Positions 25,797 through 34,782 are shown, counted from the first letter of the stretch. The stretch: DNA of 64,000 bases from Sporichthya brevicatena (GCF_039525035.1 NZ_BAAAHE010000052.1:1-64000); one strand, 5' to 3'. Made by a program: numbers and translations. Notes: a model not told the origin generated them from the sequence alone.

Positions 25797-27074
25797 GTGC
25801 GTGCGCGCTGGTGGCCCGGGTCGGGCTCGGTACCGAACGGCGGCCCGGCCGAGGTGATCGGCGTCCTCGGCCGTGCCGCCGGTCTCGTCACGATCGGCGC
25901 GGACATCTCCCCCGTCGAGGTCGTCGACGAGCTCGTCTCGCACGCGCTGGCCGACCGCGCGTCGGACATCCACATCGAGCCGCAGGAGCACCGCGTCCGC
26001 GTCCGCTACCGGGTCGACGGGGTGCTGCACGAGGTCCTGCAGATGCCGCTCGAGCTCGCCGGCGGCGTGGTCAGCCGCATCAAGGTCCTCGCCGGCATGG
26101 ACATCGTCGAGAAGCGCCGGCCGCAGGACGGGCAGTTCGTCTTCCGCACCGAGGACGCGCGCGGCGAACGCGCGGTCGACGTCCGCGTTTCCACCACGCT
26201 CGGCGTCAACGGGGAGAAGGTGGTGCTGCGGCTGCTGGAGTCCGAGCGCCGCCGCGTCCGCTACGCGGAGCTCGGCATGCACCCCGAGACCGCACGCGCC
26301 TGGGCCGCCGCCGCGGCGAACACCTCCGGGATGCTGCTGTGCTCCGGCCCGACCGGCAGTGGGAAGACCACGACGCTCTACGCGACGCTCGGCGAGCTCG
26401 ACTCCGTCGGCGCGAACCTGTGCTCGATCGAGGACCCCGTCGAGTACGTCGTCGACACCATCACGCAGATCCAGATCAACCCCGCCATCGGGACCACGTT
26501 CGCGACCGGCCTGCGTTCGCTGCTGCGTCAGGACCCGGACGTCATCCTCGTCGGTGAGATCCGCGACCCGGAGACCGCGAAGATCGCGGTGCAGGCCGCG
26601 CTCACCGGGCACCTCGTGCTCTCGACCGTGCACGCGCGCGACTCGGTCTCCGCGCTGTACCGGTTCCTGGAGATGGGCGTCGAGCCGTACCTCGTGACGT
26701 CCTCGGTCCTGACCGTGATGGCGCAGCGGCTGCTGCGGCGGACCTGCCCGAAATGCGCCCGCCCCGTCGAGCCGACCCCCGAGCAGCGCGCGATCTACCT
26801 CCGTCACGGCGGCACCCCGAAGACCGAGTTCCTCGTCGGCACCGGCTGCTCGTACTGCGGCGGCACCGGGTACCACGACCGCGTCGGCGTCTACGAGATG
26901 CTCCGCATGACCCCCTCGATCCGGGCCCTGGTCGCCGACGGCGCCAACGCCGACGTCGTCCGGTTCGAAGCCATCGCCGAGGGCATGCCGACCCTGATCA
27001 CCGAGGCCGTCCGCCTCGTCTCCGAGGACCTCACCACCCTCGACGAGGTCCTCCGCGTCATCGCCGCCGAGTAG
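25797..27074 (+). CDS. Orphan PilB/GspE-type secretion ATPase
   Basis: Hexameric-type ATPase of 425 residues. It has the N2 region (ASDIHIEPQEHRVRVRYRVDG), Walker A GPTGSGKTT, Asp box (SIEDPVEY), Walker B (DVILVGEIRD), His box (LVLSTVHA) and a four-Cys zinc module (CPKC and CSYC). These are all features of PilB/GspE assembly ATPases. It lacks the usual ~150-residue N1 domain. No pilin, PilC/GspF membrane protein or PilT lies nearby, so the machine it would drive is not in the window. GTG 25797 follows a GGAGGACGGG site. Confidence 0.88.
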   Translation: MRARWWPGSGSVPNGGPAEVIGVLGRAAGLVTIGADISPVEVVDELVSHALADRASDIHIEPQEHRVRVRYRVDGVLHEVLQMPLELAGGVVSRIKVLAGMDIVEKRRPQDGQFVFRTEDARGERAVDVRVSTTLGVNGEKVVLRLLESERRRVRYAELGMHPETARAWAAAAANTSGMLLCSGPTGSGKTTTLYATLGELDSVGANLCSIEDPVEYVVDTITQIQINPAIGTTFATGLRSLLRQDPDVILVGEIRDPETAKIAVQAALTGHLVLSTVHARDSVSALYRFLEMGVEPYLVTSSVLTVMAQRLLRRTCPKCARPVEPTPEQRAIYLRHGGTPKTEFLVGTGCSYCGGTGYHDRVGVYEMLRMTPSIRALVADGANADVVRFEAIAEGMPTLITEAVRLVSEDLTTLDEVLRVIAAE

Positions 27075-27079
27075 CCCGC

Positions 27080-27110
27080 GTTGAACAAGGGGTGACACCC
27101 CTTGCTCAAC
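27080..27110. terminator. 31-bp palindrome between convergent genes (family copy 2)
   Basis: Two 15-base arms flank a central A, with one mismatch; the core is AAGGGGTG-A-CACCCCTT. It fills the 39-base gap between the PilB/GspE ATPase stop (27074) and the hypothetical gene stop (27114), so it should end transcription from both sides. It corresponds to a single arm of the double-arm elements at 61, 36591 and 43964. Confidence 0.7.
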
Positions 27111-27113
27111 GGA

Positions 27114-27938
27114 TCACAGGATCCGGGCGGGCGGGGGCGCGACGTAGGCGTCGCTGAGTTCTGTCGCCAGGCGGGTAAGCAGGGCGTCGCGGGCGGGTTC
27201 GAGCTCCGCGAGCAGTTGCCGCCAGGAGCCGAGGTGCGCCTCGGCCCGGGCAACGCGGACGGCGGCGACCTCGGACTCGGTCCTCGCCGCGTCGACGAAG
27301 GTGATCTGGAACCCCGCCGGCTTCGCCGCGAGCGCCTCGGAGCGGCGTTGCGCCGCCGCGTCGGCCTCCGTCGCCCAGCTGACGTAGCGGTCGTACCAGG
27401 CCGACAGGTCCGCGCGCAGCTCGGCGGACAGCGTCGCAGGACCGACGGGCGTCCAGTCGACCGTCACCTCGGGACCACCGGCGCCGATCCAGAGGCCGAC
27501 GATCGGCCGGCCGTCGGAGTCGCGAGCCGCGCCCGGGATCTCGACGTCGGCGGCTGAGCGCGCCTCGCCCCAGCCGAAGGACGACTCGGCGATCCAGTCG
27601 TGGAAGACCGACGCCAGCCGCTCCGCGACGTCCGTGGCGTCGTGGCGGGAGAGGTCGAGGGTCCCGAGCCACGCGGTGTGCTGCTCGTTCTCGCCCGCGC
27701 GCACCACGAGGTACAGCGAGTCCGGCTCGTCCCCCGGCCGCGGGGCGTCGGGGTTGTTGGGCCAGCGCTTCCAGGCCCAGTCGGACTCGTCGGTGTCCGG
27801 CCAGTCGTCGGCGACGACGAGGTCGGCGGAGACCAACTCCCCCGGCCGCAGCATCGCGGCGAGGACGGGCTCGACCACCCGACGCCGGACCTCGTCGAGG
27901 TCGTTCAGGTCCAGGTCCGCTGCCACGGACCCATCCAA
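27114..27938 (-). CDS. Hypothetical soluble protein
   Basis: Protein of 274 residues that I do not recognise. It is acidic, Trp-rich (DWPDTDESDWAWKRWPNN) and has no signal peptide or membrane helix. The C-terminal third (from about residue 190) is strongly helical (WATEADAAAQRRSEALAAKP, then RVARAEAHLGSWRQLLAELE) and could form a coiled coil. It starts 10 bases after the stop of the OmpR regulator gene (27949), so the two are probably co-transcribed, in the place where a sensor kinase would be expected. ATG 27938 is the first start. Confidence 0.75.
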   Translation of the reverse strand: MDGSVAADLDLNDLDEVRRRVVEPVLAAMLRPGELVSADLVVADDWPDTDESDWAWKRWPNNPDAPRPGDEPDSLYLVVRAGENEQHTAWLGTLDLSRHDATDVAERLASVFHDWIAESSFGWGEARSAADVEIPGAARDSDGRPIVGLWIGAGGPEVTVDWTPVGPATLSAELRADLSAWYDRYVSWATEADAAAQRRSEALAAKPAGFQITFVDAARTESEVAAVRVARAEAHLGSWRQLLAELEPARDALLTRLATELSDAYVAPPPARIL

Positions 27939-27948
27939 CCGCGTGGCG

Positions 27949-28707
27949 TCAGGCGGCGGGCTTGAGCACGTAGCCGGCGCCGCGGAGGGTGTGGATCATC
28001 GGCTCGCGGCCGGCGTCGATCTTCTTGCGCAGGTAGCAGATGTAGATCTCGACGACGTTCGCCTGGCCGCCGAAGTCGTACTTCCAGACGCGGTCGAGGA
28101 TCTGCGCCTTCGAGAGCACTCGCTTCGGGTTGCGCATCAGGTACCGGAGCAGCTCGAACTCGGTCGCGGTCAGCTTGATCTCCTCGCCCCCGCGGCGGAC
28201 CTCGTGGCTGTCCTCGTCCATCACGAGGTCACCGACGACGAGGCGGTTCGCGTTGGCGTTACCCGCGGCGAGCGAGCGCCGGACCAGGCTGCGCAGCCGG
28301 GCCACGACCTCCTCGAGGCTGAACGGCTTGGTGACGTAGTCGTCGCCCCCGGCGGTCAGGCCCGCGACGCGGTCAGCGACGGCGTCCTTCGCGGTCAGGA
28401 ACAGCACCGGGGTGTCGGCCTCGGCGCGCAGCTTGTGCAGAACGGTCAGACCGTCCATGTCGGGCAGCATGATGTCGAGCACGACCGCGTCGGGCCGGAA
28501 CTCGCGGGCGACGCGCAAGGCGTCCGAGCCGTTGGCGGCGGTCCGGATCTCCCAGCCCTCGTAGCGCAGCGCCATCTGGAGCAGCTCGGACAGGCTCTGC
28601 TCGTCGTCGACGACCAGGACGCGCACCGGGCTGCCGTCGGGGTGGCGCACGATCGGGCGCTCGGCCGGCTCGACGGGGGTGGACGGGTTCGGGATCAACG
28701 TCGTCAT
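27949..28707 (-). CDS. OmpR-family response regulator (paralogue without kinase)
   Basis: Response regulator of 252 residues, closely similar to the one at 2782-3537 along its whole length (shared VRVLVVDDE, REFRPDAVVLD, MLPD.DGL, GGDDYVTKPFSLEEVVARLR). The receiver and winged helix are intact. ATG 28707 matches the start of the paralogue; 57 upstream codons are not family-like. No histidine kinase is adjacent; the co-directional neighbour is an unknown protein. It is divergent from the MacA-MacB export operon, with 11-bp repeats between, so that operon and itself are the likely targets. It may be phosphorylated by the kinase at 1179-2774, but that is a guess. Confidence 0.93.
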   Translation of the reverse strand: MTTLIPNPSTPVEPAERPIVRHPDGSPVRVLVVDDEQSLSELLQMALRYEGWEIRTAANGSDALRVAREFRPDAVVLDIMLPDMDGLTVLHKLRAEADTPVLFLTAKDAVADRVAGLTAGGDDYVTKPFSLEEVVARLRSLVRRSLAAGNANANRLVVGDLVMDEDSHEVRRGGEEIKLTATEFELLRYLMRNPKRVLSKAQILDRVWKYDFGGQANVVEIYICYLRKKIDAGREPMIHTLRGAGYVLKPAA

Positions 28708-28730
28708 GCCTGTCAATGTCAGCGTGGGCG

Positions 28731-28817
28731 CTGTCGTCGCTCTGTGCCGATGTTGTGCGCCAACTGTGGCTTCGGGTCCGGCGGGCAGGCCACAGGAATC
28801 CACAGGAACGATCACAG
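28731..28817. promoter_or_regulatory. 11-bp direct repeats plus inverted copies before OmpR/MacA genes
   Basis: CTGTCG (28731), CTGTGC (28742), TTGTGC (28753) and CTGTGG (28764) are spaced by exactly 11 bases, as at 3551-3589 before the paralogous regulator. Three inverted copies of the CTGTG core (CACAG at 28791, 28801 and 28813) follow toward the MacA-like gene. The forward set is next to the regulator start (28707), the inverted set about 95 bases before the export operon start (28911). This suggests binding sites for the regulator on both promoters. Confidence 0.6.
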
Positions 28818-28910
28818 CAACGCCCAAGGCGCGCTCCGTCCTATCGAGAGAACAGCCGCGAACCGGCGGGACGGTCACGGCGGTGAATGCGAACTCGTGG
28901 GGGGAACGCG

Positions 28911-30116
28911 ATGTCGAAAGCGCGCAGATCGGCTGCGCTCCGGCGCCACCCGAAGGTGGTGGGCGCCGTCGCCTTGCTCGTCCTGGCCGCCGGCGGGACC
29001 GGGGCCTGGGCCCTGACCCGGGACTCGGCCTCCGCGGCTGCGGCAGCGGCGCGGTCGATCGTGGCCACGGTCTCCGCCGGGACGATCGAGCAGACCGTGA
29101 GCGCGAGCGGCACCATCAACGCGGCCGACGTCGCGGAGCTGTCGTTCCCGGTCGGCGGAACGGTGACGGCGGTGAAGGCCACCGTCGGACAAACCGTGAC
29201 GAAGGGTCAGGTTCTGGCCCGCGTCGGGACGAAGGACCTCCAGCGCGCGGTCGACGTCGCCGCCGCGAACGTCACGTCGGCCCAGGCGCAGATGAACGCC
29301 GCGTCCGGGTCCGCCTCGCTCGCGGCCGCCAAGGCGCAGCTCGCCACGGCGAAGGACAAGCTCGCCGCCGCCAAGTCGGACCTCGCGGCAGCCAAGCTCA
29401 CCTCGCCCATCGACGGCGTCGTCGCGGCGGTGAACATCGTCGTCGGCGACGTCCTCTCCGGCGGGAACGGCGGCGGCATGGTCGGCTCGTCGGGAGCGGG
29501 CTCGTCGAGCGCGCACGTGACCGTCGTCGGGACGAAGTCCTACGTCGTCGACGCCGCGGTCTCCGGTACCGACCTCGCCTCGGTGAAGACCGGCCAGCAG
29601 GCACGCATCACGCCGTCGGGCGCGACGCAGGCAGTCTTCGGCACGGTGAGCTCGGTCGGCGTTGTCGCCTCCAGCTCGTCCGGCGGCTCGTCGACGTTCC
29701 CCGTCACCATCAAGATCACCGGCACCCCGGAGGGACTGCACCCCGGCGGCAGTGCGACCGTCGCGATCGTCACCAAACAGCTGACCGACGTCCTCACCGT
29801 CCCGACCGCGGCGCTGCGCCAGGAGAACGGCAAGACCGTCGTGACGAAGGTTGAGGGTGACGCGACCCGGACCGTCGAGGTCAGCGTCGGGTCCAGCTAC
29901 GGCACGAGCACCGAGGTGCTGTCCGGACTCGTCGACGGCGACCAGGTCCAGGTCACGACGATCACCCGGCCGGCCGGCGAGACCCGCGGCGGCAACCGGT
30001 CGGGCGGAGGCGGCCAGTTCGGCGGCCAGTTCGGCGGCCCGCCGGCGGGGATGATGCCCGGCGGCGCGATCCCCGGAGGCGGGATGCCCGGGATGCCGAT
30101 GGGCGGTGCGCGATGA
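28911..30116 (+). CDS. MacA-like periplasmic adaptor (HlyD family)
   Basis: Membrane-fusion-type protein of 401 residues. It has an N-terminal membrane anchor (VVGAVALLVLAAGGTGAWAL), a split lipoyl domain (SFPVGGTVTAVKATVGQTVT and LTSPIDGVVAAVN) flanking a short helical hairpin rich in AAAK repeats, a beta-barrel, and a Gly/Met/Pro-rich C-terminal tail (about the last 50 residues). In Gram-positive bacteria such proteins serve MacB-type ABC exporters at the cell surface. ATG 28911 follows GGGGGAA. The next gene starts within its stop codon (ATGA). It is first in a five-gene operon. Confidence 0.9.
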   Translation: MSKARRSAALRRHPKVVGAVALLVLAAGGTGAWALTRDSASAAAAAARSIVATVSAGTIEQTVSASGTINAADVAELSFPVGGTVTAVKATVGQTVTKGQVLARVGTKDLQRAVDVAAANVTSAQAQMNAASGSASLAAAKAQLATAKDKLAAAKSDLAAAKLTSPIDGVVAAVNIVVGDVLSGGNGGGMVGSSGAGSSSAHVTVVGTKSYVVDAAVSGTDLASVKTGQQARITPSGATQAVFGTVSSVGVVASSSSGGSSTFPVTIKITGTPEGLHPGGSATVAIVTKQLTDVLTVPTAALRQENGKTVVTKVEGDATRTVEVSVGSSYGTSTEVLSGLVDGDQVQVTTITRPAGETRGGNRSGGGGQFGGQFGGPPAGMMPGGAIPGGGMPGMPMGGAR

Positions 30117-30856
30117 GCGCCCTCCTGCAGACTGACGCCGCTTCAGCGTGGTCGGACACCTCCGCCCCGGTCCTGCAGCTGACGGACGTGCGCAAGCGGT
30201 ACGAGACCGGCGCCCTGGCGGTCGACGCCTTGCGCGGGGTGAGCCTGCAGGTCAACGCGGGCGAGTACGTCGCCGTCGTCGGCCCGTCGGGGTCGGGCAA
30301 GTCGACGCTGATGCACATCCTCGGATGCCTGGACACCCCGACGGCGGGCACCTACCACCTCGCCGGGGTCGACGTGTCCGCGATGGACGAGACCGCACTC
30401 GCGCACGTCCGCAACGCACGGATCGGATTCGTGTTCCAGCAGTTCCACCTGCTGCCGTCACTGCCCGCCTGGCGGAACGTCGAACTCCCGCTGCTCTACG
30501 CCGGCACCCCGCGCAGTGAACGCCGCGAGCGAGCGATGGCCGCGCTGGAACGTGTTGGCCTCGCCGACCGGGTCGACCACAAGCCCAACGAGCTCTCTGG
30601 CGGCCAGCAGCAGCGCGTCGCGGTCGCGCGGGCGCTCGTCACCGAACCGGCGCTCATCCTCGCCGACGAGCCGACCGGGAACCTGGACTCCAAGTCCACC
30701 GCCGACGTGCTCGGGCTGCTCGCCGACCTGCACGCCGGCGGCCGGACGATCGTCCTCATCACGCACGACGCCGAGGTCGCCGAGGCCGCGGCCCGGGTCG
30801 TGCGGATCGCGGACGGTCTCGTGACCGAGGACTACCTCAACGGCGGTGCCGTGTGA
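30113..30856 (+). CDS. MacB/LolD-type ABC ATPase
   Basis: ATPase subunit of 247 residues. It has Walker [11 protein letters not shown]-loop [10 protein letters not shown], signature [13 protein letters not shown], Walker [14 protein letters not shown] and H-loop LITHDAEVA, all intact and typical of the MacB/LolD/FtsE group. ATG 30113 overlaps the stop of the MacA-like gene, and its stop overlaps the GTG of the permease, so the three are coupled. It should power the permease at 30853-32082. Confidence 0.95.
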   Translation: MSALLQTDAASAWSDTSAPVLQLTDVRKRYETGALAVDALRGVSLQVNAGEYVAVVGPSGSGKSTLMHILGCLDTPTAGTYHLAGVDVSAMDETALAHVRNARIGFVFQQFHLLPSLPAWRNVELPLLYAGTPRSERRERAMAALERVGLADRVDHKPNELSGGQQQRVAVARALVTEPALILADEPTGNLDSKSTADVLGLLADLHAGGRTIVLITHDAEVAEAAARVVRIADGLVTEDYLNGGAV

Positions 30857-32082
30857 ACCCCCGCGACACCACGCGCACCGCGCTGGAGGCCATCCGTGCG
30901 CACCGGCTCCGGTCGGCGCTGACGATGATCGGCATCCTCATCGGCATCGCGGCCGTCACCGTGACGGTCGGCCTGGGTCAGGGCGCCCAGGCGCAGGTCC
31001 GCGACCAGATCGACAAGCTCGGCTCGAACCTGCTCATCGTCTCGCCGGGCTCGACGACGTCGTCGACGGGAGTCCGCGGCGGCCGTGGGTCGGCCACCAC
31101 GCTGACCCTGCGCGACGCCGAGACCCTCGCCTCCCCGGAGGTCGCGCCCGACATCGCCGCCGTCGCGCCGGTCGCGTCCGGGATGCAGTCCCTGACCGCC
31201 GGGTCGACGACCTGGACGACGACCGTGTCCGGAACCTCCCCCTCGTGGCTCTCGGTCCGGACGCGCGAGGTCTCCGCGGGCCGCTTCTTCAGCGCCGACG
31301 ACCTCGCCGCGCAGCGGCCCGTGGCGGTGCTCGGGCCCGACACGGCAACCGAACTGTTCGCCGGGCAGAACCCCGTCGGACAGTCGGTGACGATCGCCGG
31401 CTCGACGTTCACCGTGATCGGCGTGCTCGAGCCGATGGGCTCGACCTCCGCGACCAGCGAGGACGACCTCGTCCTGATGCCGTCCACGACGTACTCGACG
31501 CGTGTCGCGTCGGGGTCGGCGCGGAACGCCGTCAGCACGATCTACCTGCAGGCAACCTCGCGGGACGCGCTTGCGGCGGCCTACCAGGAGGCGCAGGCGG
31601 CCCTGGCCACCAACCACGGCGTCTCCACCGCGAACGCGGACTTCACGATCACGACGCAGGCGTCGCTGGTGTCCACCGCCAACGAGACCAACAAGACGCT
31701 CACCGTCATGCTCGGCGGCATCGCCGCGATCTCGCTGCTGGTGGGCGGGATCGGCGTCATGAACATCATGCTGGTCTCGGTCACCGAGCGGACCCGCGAG
31801 ATCGGCCTGCGCAAGTCGCTCGGCGCGACACCACGCGCCATCCGCACCCAGTTCCTCACCGAGGCGTCGGGGCTCGGCCTTGCGGGCGGGGCACTCGGCC
31901 TCGCCACCGGCCTGGGGGTGGCCGCCGCGCTGCCGGCGGCGCTGGACCAACCCGTCGCGGTCAGCCCCTCGGTCGCGGGAGTGAGCCTGCTCATCTCTCT
32001 CGCGATCGGCGTCGCGGCCGGGGTGTACCCGGCGGCCCGCGCTGCGCGCCTGACGCCGATCGAGGCGCTGCGCACGCCCTGA
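30853..32082 (+). CDS. MacB-type ABC permease (FtsX fold)
   Basis: Permease of 409 residues with one N-terminal helix (LTMIGILIGIAAVTVTVGLG), a large extracytoplasmic domain of about 220 residues and three C-terminal helices (from ISLLVGGIGVMNIMLVSV). The EIGLRKSLGATPRAIRTQFL motif between helices is the FtsX/MacB hallmark. GTG 30853 is coupled to the ATPase. MacB proteins act by mechanotransmission with the adaptor and export peptides, lipoproteins or antibiotics; the cargo here is unknown. The lipoprotein encoded 53 bases downstream may be a partner. Confidence 0.93.
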   Translation: MNPRDTTRTALEAIRAHRLRSALTMIGILIGIAAVTVTVGLGQGAQAQVRDQIDKLGSNLLIVSPGSTTSSTGVRGGRGSATTLTLRDAETLASPEVAPDIAAVAPVASGMQSLTAGSTTWTTTVSGTSPSWLSVRTREVSAGRFFSADDLAAQRPVAVLGPDTATELFAGQNPVGQSVTIAGSTFTVIGVLEPMGSTSATSEDDLVLMPSTTYSTRVASGSARNAVSTIYLQATSRDALAAAYQEAQAALATNHGVSTANADFTITTQASLVSTANETNKTLTVMLGGIAAISLLVGGIGVMNIMLVSVTERTREIGLRKSLGATPRAIRTQFLTEASGLGLAGGALGLATGLGVAAALPAALDQPVAVSPSVAGVSLLISLAIGVAAGVYPAARAARLTPIEALRTP

Positions 32083-32135
32083 CCGACCGCTCGCGCCTAA
32101 GACTCTGACGCTCCATCACCATCCTGGGGGAATTC

Positions 32136-33074
32136 ATGCTCGCGTCCATCCGCAACCGGCGGCTCCGTCTCGCCGCTCCCACGGCGGCGCTGGCCGTCCT
32201 CGTGCTCGCCGGCTGCGGCGGGAGCGACGACGCCGCCGGCGCGTTTCCGGCGTCCGACACCACGCCGAGCACCGGCGCCCCGGCCGCCCCGACCGAGAGC
32301 GGCGCGGCCGGAGGTGCTCCGACCCCGGGCGGACGCAACTTCCCCGGGGCGTCGGGGCAGATCGCCGAGGTCAGCGGCAGAACGATGCAGGTCCAGAACA
32401 CGCAAAACCAGACTGCGGTCACGTGGACCAACGCGACCGTCGTCACCGACACCGTCGCGGCGTCCCGCAAGGACATCCGGGTCGGCGACTGCGTCCAGGT
32501 CCGGGACGTCGCCTCCGAGGCCACCGCCGCGATCACCAGCACGCCGGCCGAGGCCGCCGCGGCCGACGCGGAGCCCGTCACCGCGGCGAGCGTCGCGATC
32601 AGCACCCCCGTCGACGGCTCCTGCACCGCCGGCTTCCCGGGCGGGACGCGCGCGGGTGGGCCGTCCGAGGGCTTCCGTCCGACCGGCGCTCCGCAGGCCC
32701 GCGGGGATGCGCGCCCGGGTGACGGTGGCCTCCCACCCGGTGGCGGTTCCCGGCCGGCGGGGATGCGCGGGGCGGCCGGGACGGTCGCCGCCATCGACGG
32801 CACGACGATGACGGTGTCGATGCCGAATCCGGGCACCTCCGGCACGTCGACGCGCGTCGTCATGCTGACCGAGGCCACGACCTACACCAAGACCGTGACG
32901 GCGACCGCGTCCGCGCTCAAGGTCGGCCGGTGCGTCACCGCTCTCGGCAGCGCCGACGACACCGGCGCGATCACGGCGACCTCGATCACCGTCCGCTCCG
33001 CGGTCGACGGCGCCTGCACCACCGGCTTCGGGCGGCCGGGTCGACCGGCCGGGACGGAGAACGGCAATGGCTGA
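32136..33074 (+). CDS. Lipoprotein with two DUF5666-like domains
   Basis: Lipoprotein of 312 residues. The lipobox is LAGC (Cys26), followed by a Pro/Thr/Ala linker. Two similar beta-rich units are seen: SGQIAEVSGRTMQVQNTQ to the DGSCTAGF Cys, and AGTVAAIDGTTMTVSMPN to DGACTTGF. Each contains one internal Cys (VGDCVQV, VGRCVTA), so each unit may have a disulfide. A Gly/Arg/Pro-rich linker joins them. ATG 32136 follows GGGGGA. It overlaps the second HlyD gene by 8 bases, so it belongs to the export operon; it may sit outside the membrane next to the adaptors. Confidence 0.8.
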   Translation: MLASIRNRRLRLAAPTAALAVLVLAGCGGSDDAAGAFPASDTTPSTGAPAAPTESGAAGGAPTPGGRNFPGASGQIAEVSGRTMQVQNTQNQTAVTWTNATVVTDTVAASRKDIRVGDCVQVRDVASEATAAITSTPAEAAAADAEPVTAASVAISTPVDGSCTAGFPGGTRAGGPSEGFRPTGAPQARGDARPGDGGLPPGGGSRPAGMRGAAGTVAAIDGTTMTVSMPNPGTSGTSTRVVMLTEATTYTKTVTATASALKVGRCVTALGSADDTGAITATSITVRSAVDGACTTGFGRPGRPAGTENGNG

Positions 33075-34782
33075 GCCCACCCGATTCCGCGGTCCCGGAG
33101 CGCGCCGGATCCTCGTGCGCCGCGGGGTCCCGATCGCACTTGGCGGGCTGATCGTCACCGGCGTCGGGACCAGCTGGGCCCTCGCCGGCGAGGACGCCGT
33201 GCACTACCGGACCGCGGTCGCGAGCCTCGGCTCGGTCGATCAGGTCGCGACGTACAGCGGCACTGTCGCCCGCACGGGCCGTGCGAGCGCCGCGTTCGGC
33301 GTCGCGGGAACCGTCGCGAAGGTGAAGGTCTCCCCCGGTGACGAGGTGAAGGAGGGCGACGTCCTTGCCACGCTCGACAAGACCGACCTGCAGGCCGCGG
33401 TCCGTGCGGCCGAGGCGACCCTTCGCCAGGCGGAGGCCGCCCTCGCCGCGGGCAGCTCCGGGTCCTCCTCGGCCCCGTCGTCGAACTCCTCGACCGGCCG
33501 GCAGCCGTCGAGCGGTGATCAGTCGAAGGACCGCGGCGCAACCCGGCCCGGTAAGCCTGATGGAGCGTCAGGGACGACCGCGCCCACGGTCGACCTCACC
33601 GCGCCGGTGCGGGCGGTCAACAGCGCCCGCGCCGCGGCGGACGCGGCCCTGACGGCCGCGGAGGCCGCGCTGACCGCCCAGGCCGCCACCTGCGCCGATG
33701 CTCTTTCGGTGCCGACGTCGGACGCCGAGGAACCGGCGGAGCCCGCCGGGCCCGACGCCACGGCGCTGCTCGCCTGCGCCGACGCGTTGCGCGCGGTGCA
33801 GGACGCCCAGGCGAAGGTCGCGACCGCGCAGGCCGCCGTCACCCGGGCCACCGACGAACTCTCCGCGGCGATGACGGCGGCGGTGCAGCGCATCGTCGCG
33901 CAGTCCGAGGCCGCGACGAAGCAGGCTCAGCAGATCACCCAGCAGGCGACCGAGCAGGCCGCGCAGCTGCTGGAGCAGGGCCGCCGGTCCGCGAGCGCCC
34001 CGTCCGGGGACCGGAGCGGCGGCGGCTCGTCCGCCGAGTCCGCCGCCCGCACCGCGGTGAATCAGGCCGCCGTCCGGGCGGCCGAGGCAGAGCTCGCCGC
34101 GGCGAAGGAGGACCTCCAGGCGGCGGTCCTCCGCGCGCCGGTCGACGGCGTCGTCGGGTCCGTCCCGTTCGCGGCCGGGGATCGCGTCGCCGCGAGCGAG
34201 GCGATCACGCTGCTCGGCACCGACGCCGTCCAGGTGACCTTCAACGTTCCGCTCGCGACCTCCACGACCCTGGCGGCGGGCATGCCGGCCGAGGTCACCG
34301 CCGACGGGGCGGACTCACCCGCGGCCGGGTCGATCAGCTCGATCGGGGTCCTGCCGGACACCTCGGCCGGCAGCGCGACCTACCCGGTGACCGTCCTCGT
34401 CCCCGAGCCGACGGCCGCGCTGGCCGAGGGCGCCGCGGCGACGGTAGCGATCACGCTGCGCTCGGCGACCGACGCCGTGACCGTCCCGAACTCCGCCGTG
34501 ACGCCCACCGGCACCGCCGCAAGTGCCTTCGTGACGCTGCTGCAGAACGGCAAGCCCGCCCGTCGCACGGTGACGACCGGTGCGGTCGGCACCACCCGGA
34601 CGGAGATCACCGACGGCCTGGCCGCGGGCGACACCGTCGTCCTCGCGGACACCGGCGCGGACGTCCCTGCGAGCTCGACGACCTCCGGCCGGACCACGTT
34701 CGGTGGGCCCGGCGGCGGTCTGACCGGCGGTTTCACAGGCCCGGGCGGCGGGATGCGGTTCGGCGGGGGCGGCCGGCCCTGA
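33067..34782 (+). CDS. Second HlyD-family adaptor with long coiled coil
   Basis: Adaptor of 571 residues with an N-terminal anchor (GVPIALGGLIVTGVGTSWAL), a lipoyl half (AFGVAGTVAKVKVSPGDEVK), an insert of about 260 residues that is Ala/Gln-rich and helical (QAQQITQQATEQAAQLLEQG), the second lipoyl half (APVDGVVGSVPFAAGDRV) and a beta-barrel domain. The C-terminus is Gly/Phe-rich. It is far larger than the MacA-like protein of the same operon (401 residues). Two adaptors for one MacB permease is unusual; it could form a mixed adaptor assembly or serve another permease. Confidence 0.88.
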   Translation: MAEPTRFRGPGARRILVRRGVPIALGGLIVTGVGTSWALAGEDAVHYRTAVASLGSVDQVATYSGTVARTGRASAAFGVAGTVAKVKVSPGDEVKEGDVLATLDKTDLQAAVRAAEATLRQAEAALAAGSSGSSSAPSSNSSTGRQPSSGDQSKDRGATRPGKPDGASGTTAPTVDLTAPVRAVNSARAAADAALTAAEAALTAQAATCADALSVPTSDAEEPAEPAGPDATALLACADALRAVQDAQAKVATAQAAVTRATDELSAAMTAAVQRIVAQSEAATKQAQQITQQATEQAAQLLEQGRRSASAPSGDRSGGGSSAESAARTAVNQAAVRAAEAELAAAKEDLQAAVLRAPVDGVVGSVPFAAGDRVAASEAITLLGTDAVQVTFNVPLATSTTLAAGMPAEVTADGADSPAAGSISSIGVLPDTSAGSATYPVTVLVPEPTAALAEGAAATVAITLRSATDAVTVPNSAVTPTGTAASAFVTLLQNGKPARRTVTTGAVGTTRTEITDGLAAGDTVVLADTGADVPASSTTSGRTTFGGPGGGLTGGFTGPGGGMRFGGGGRP

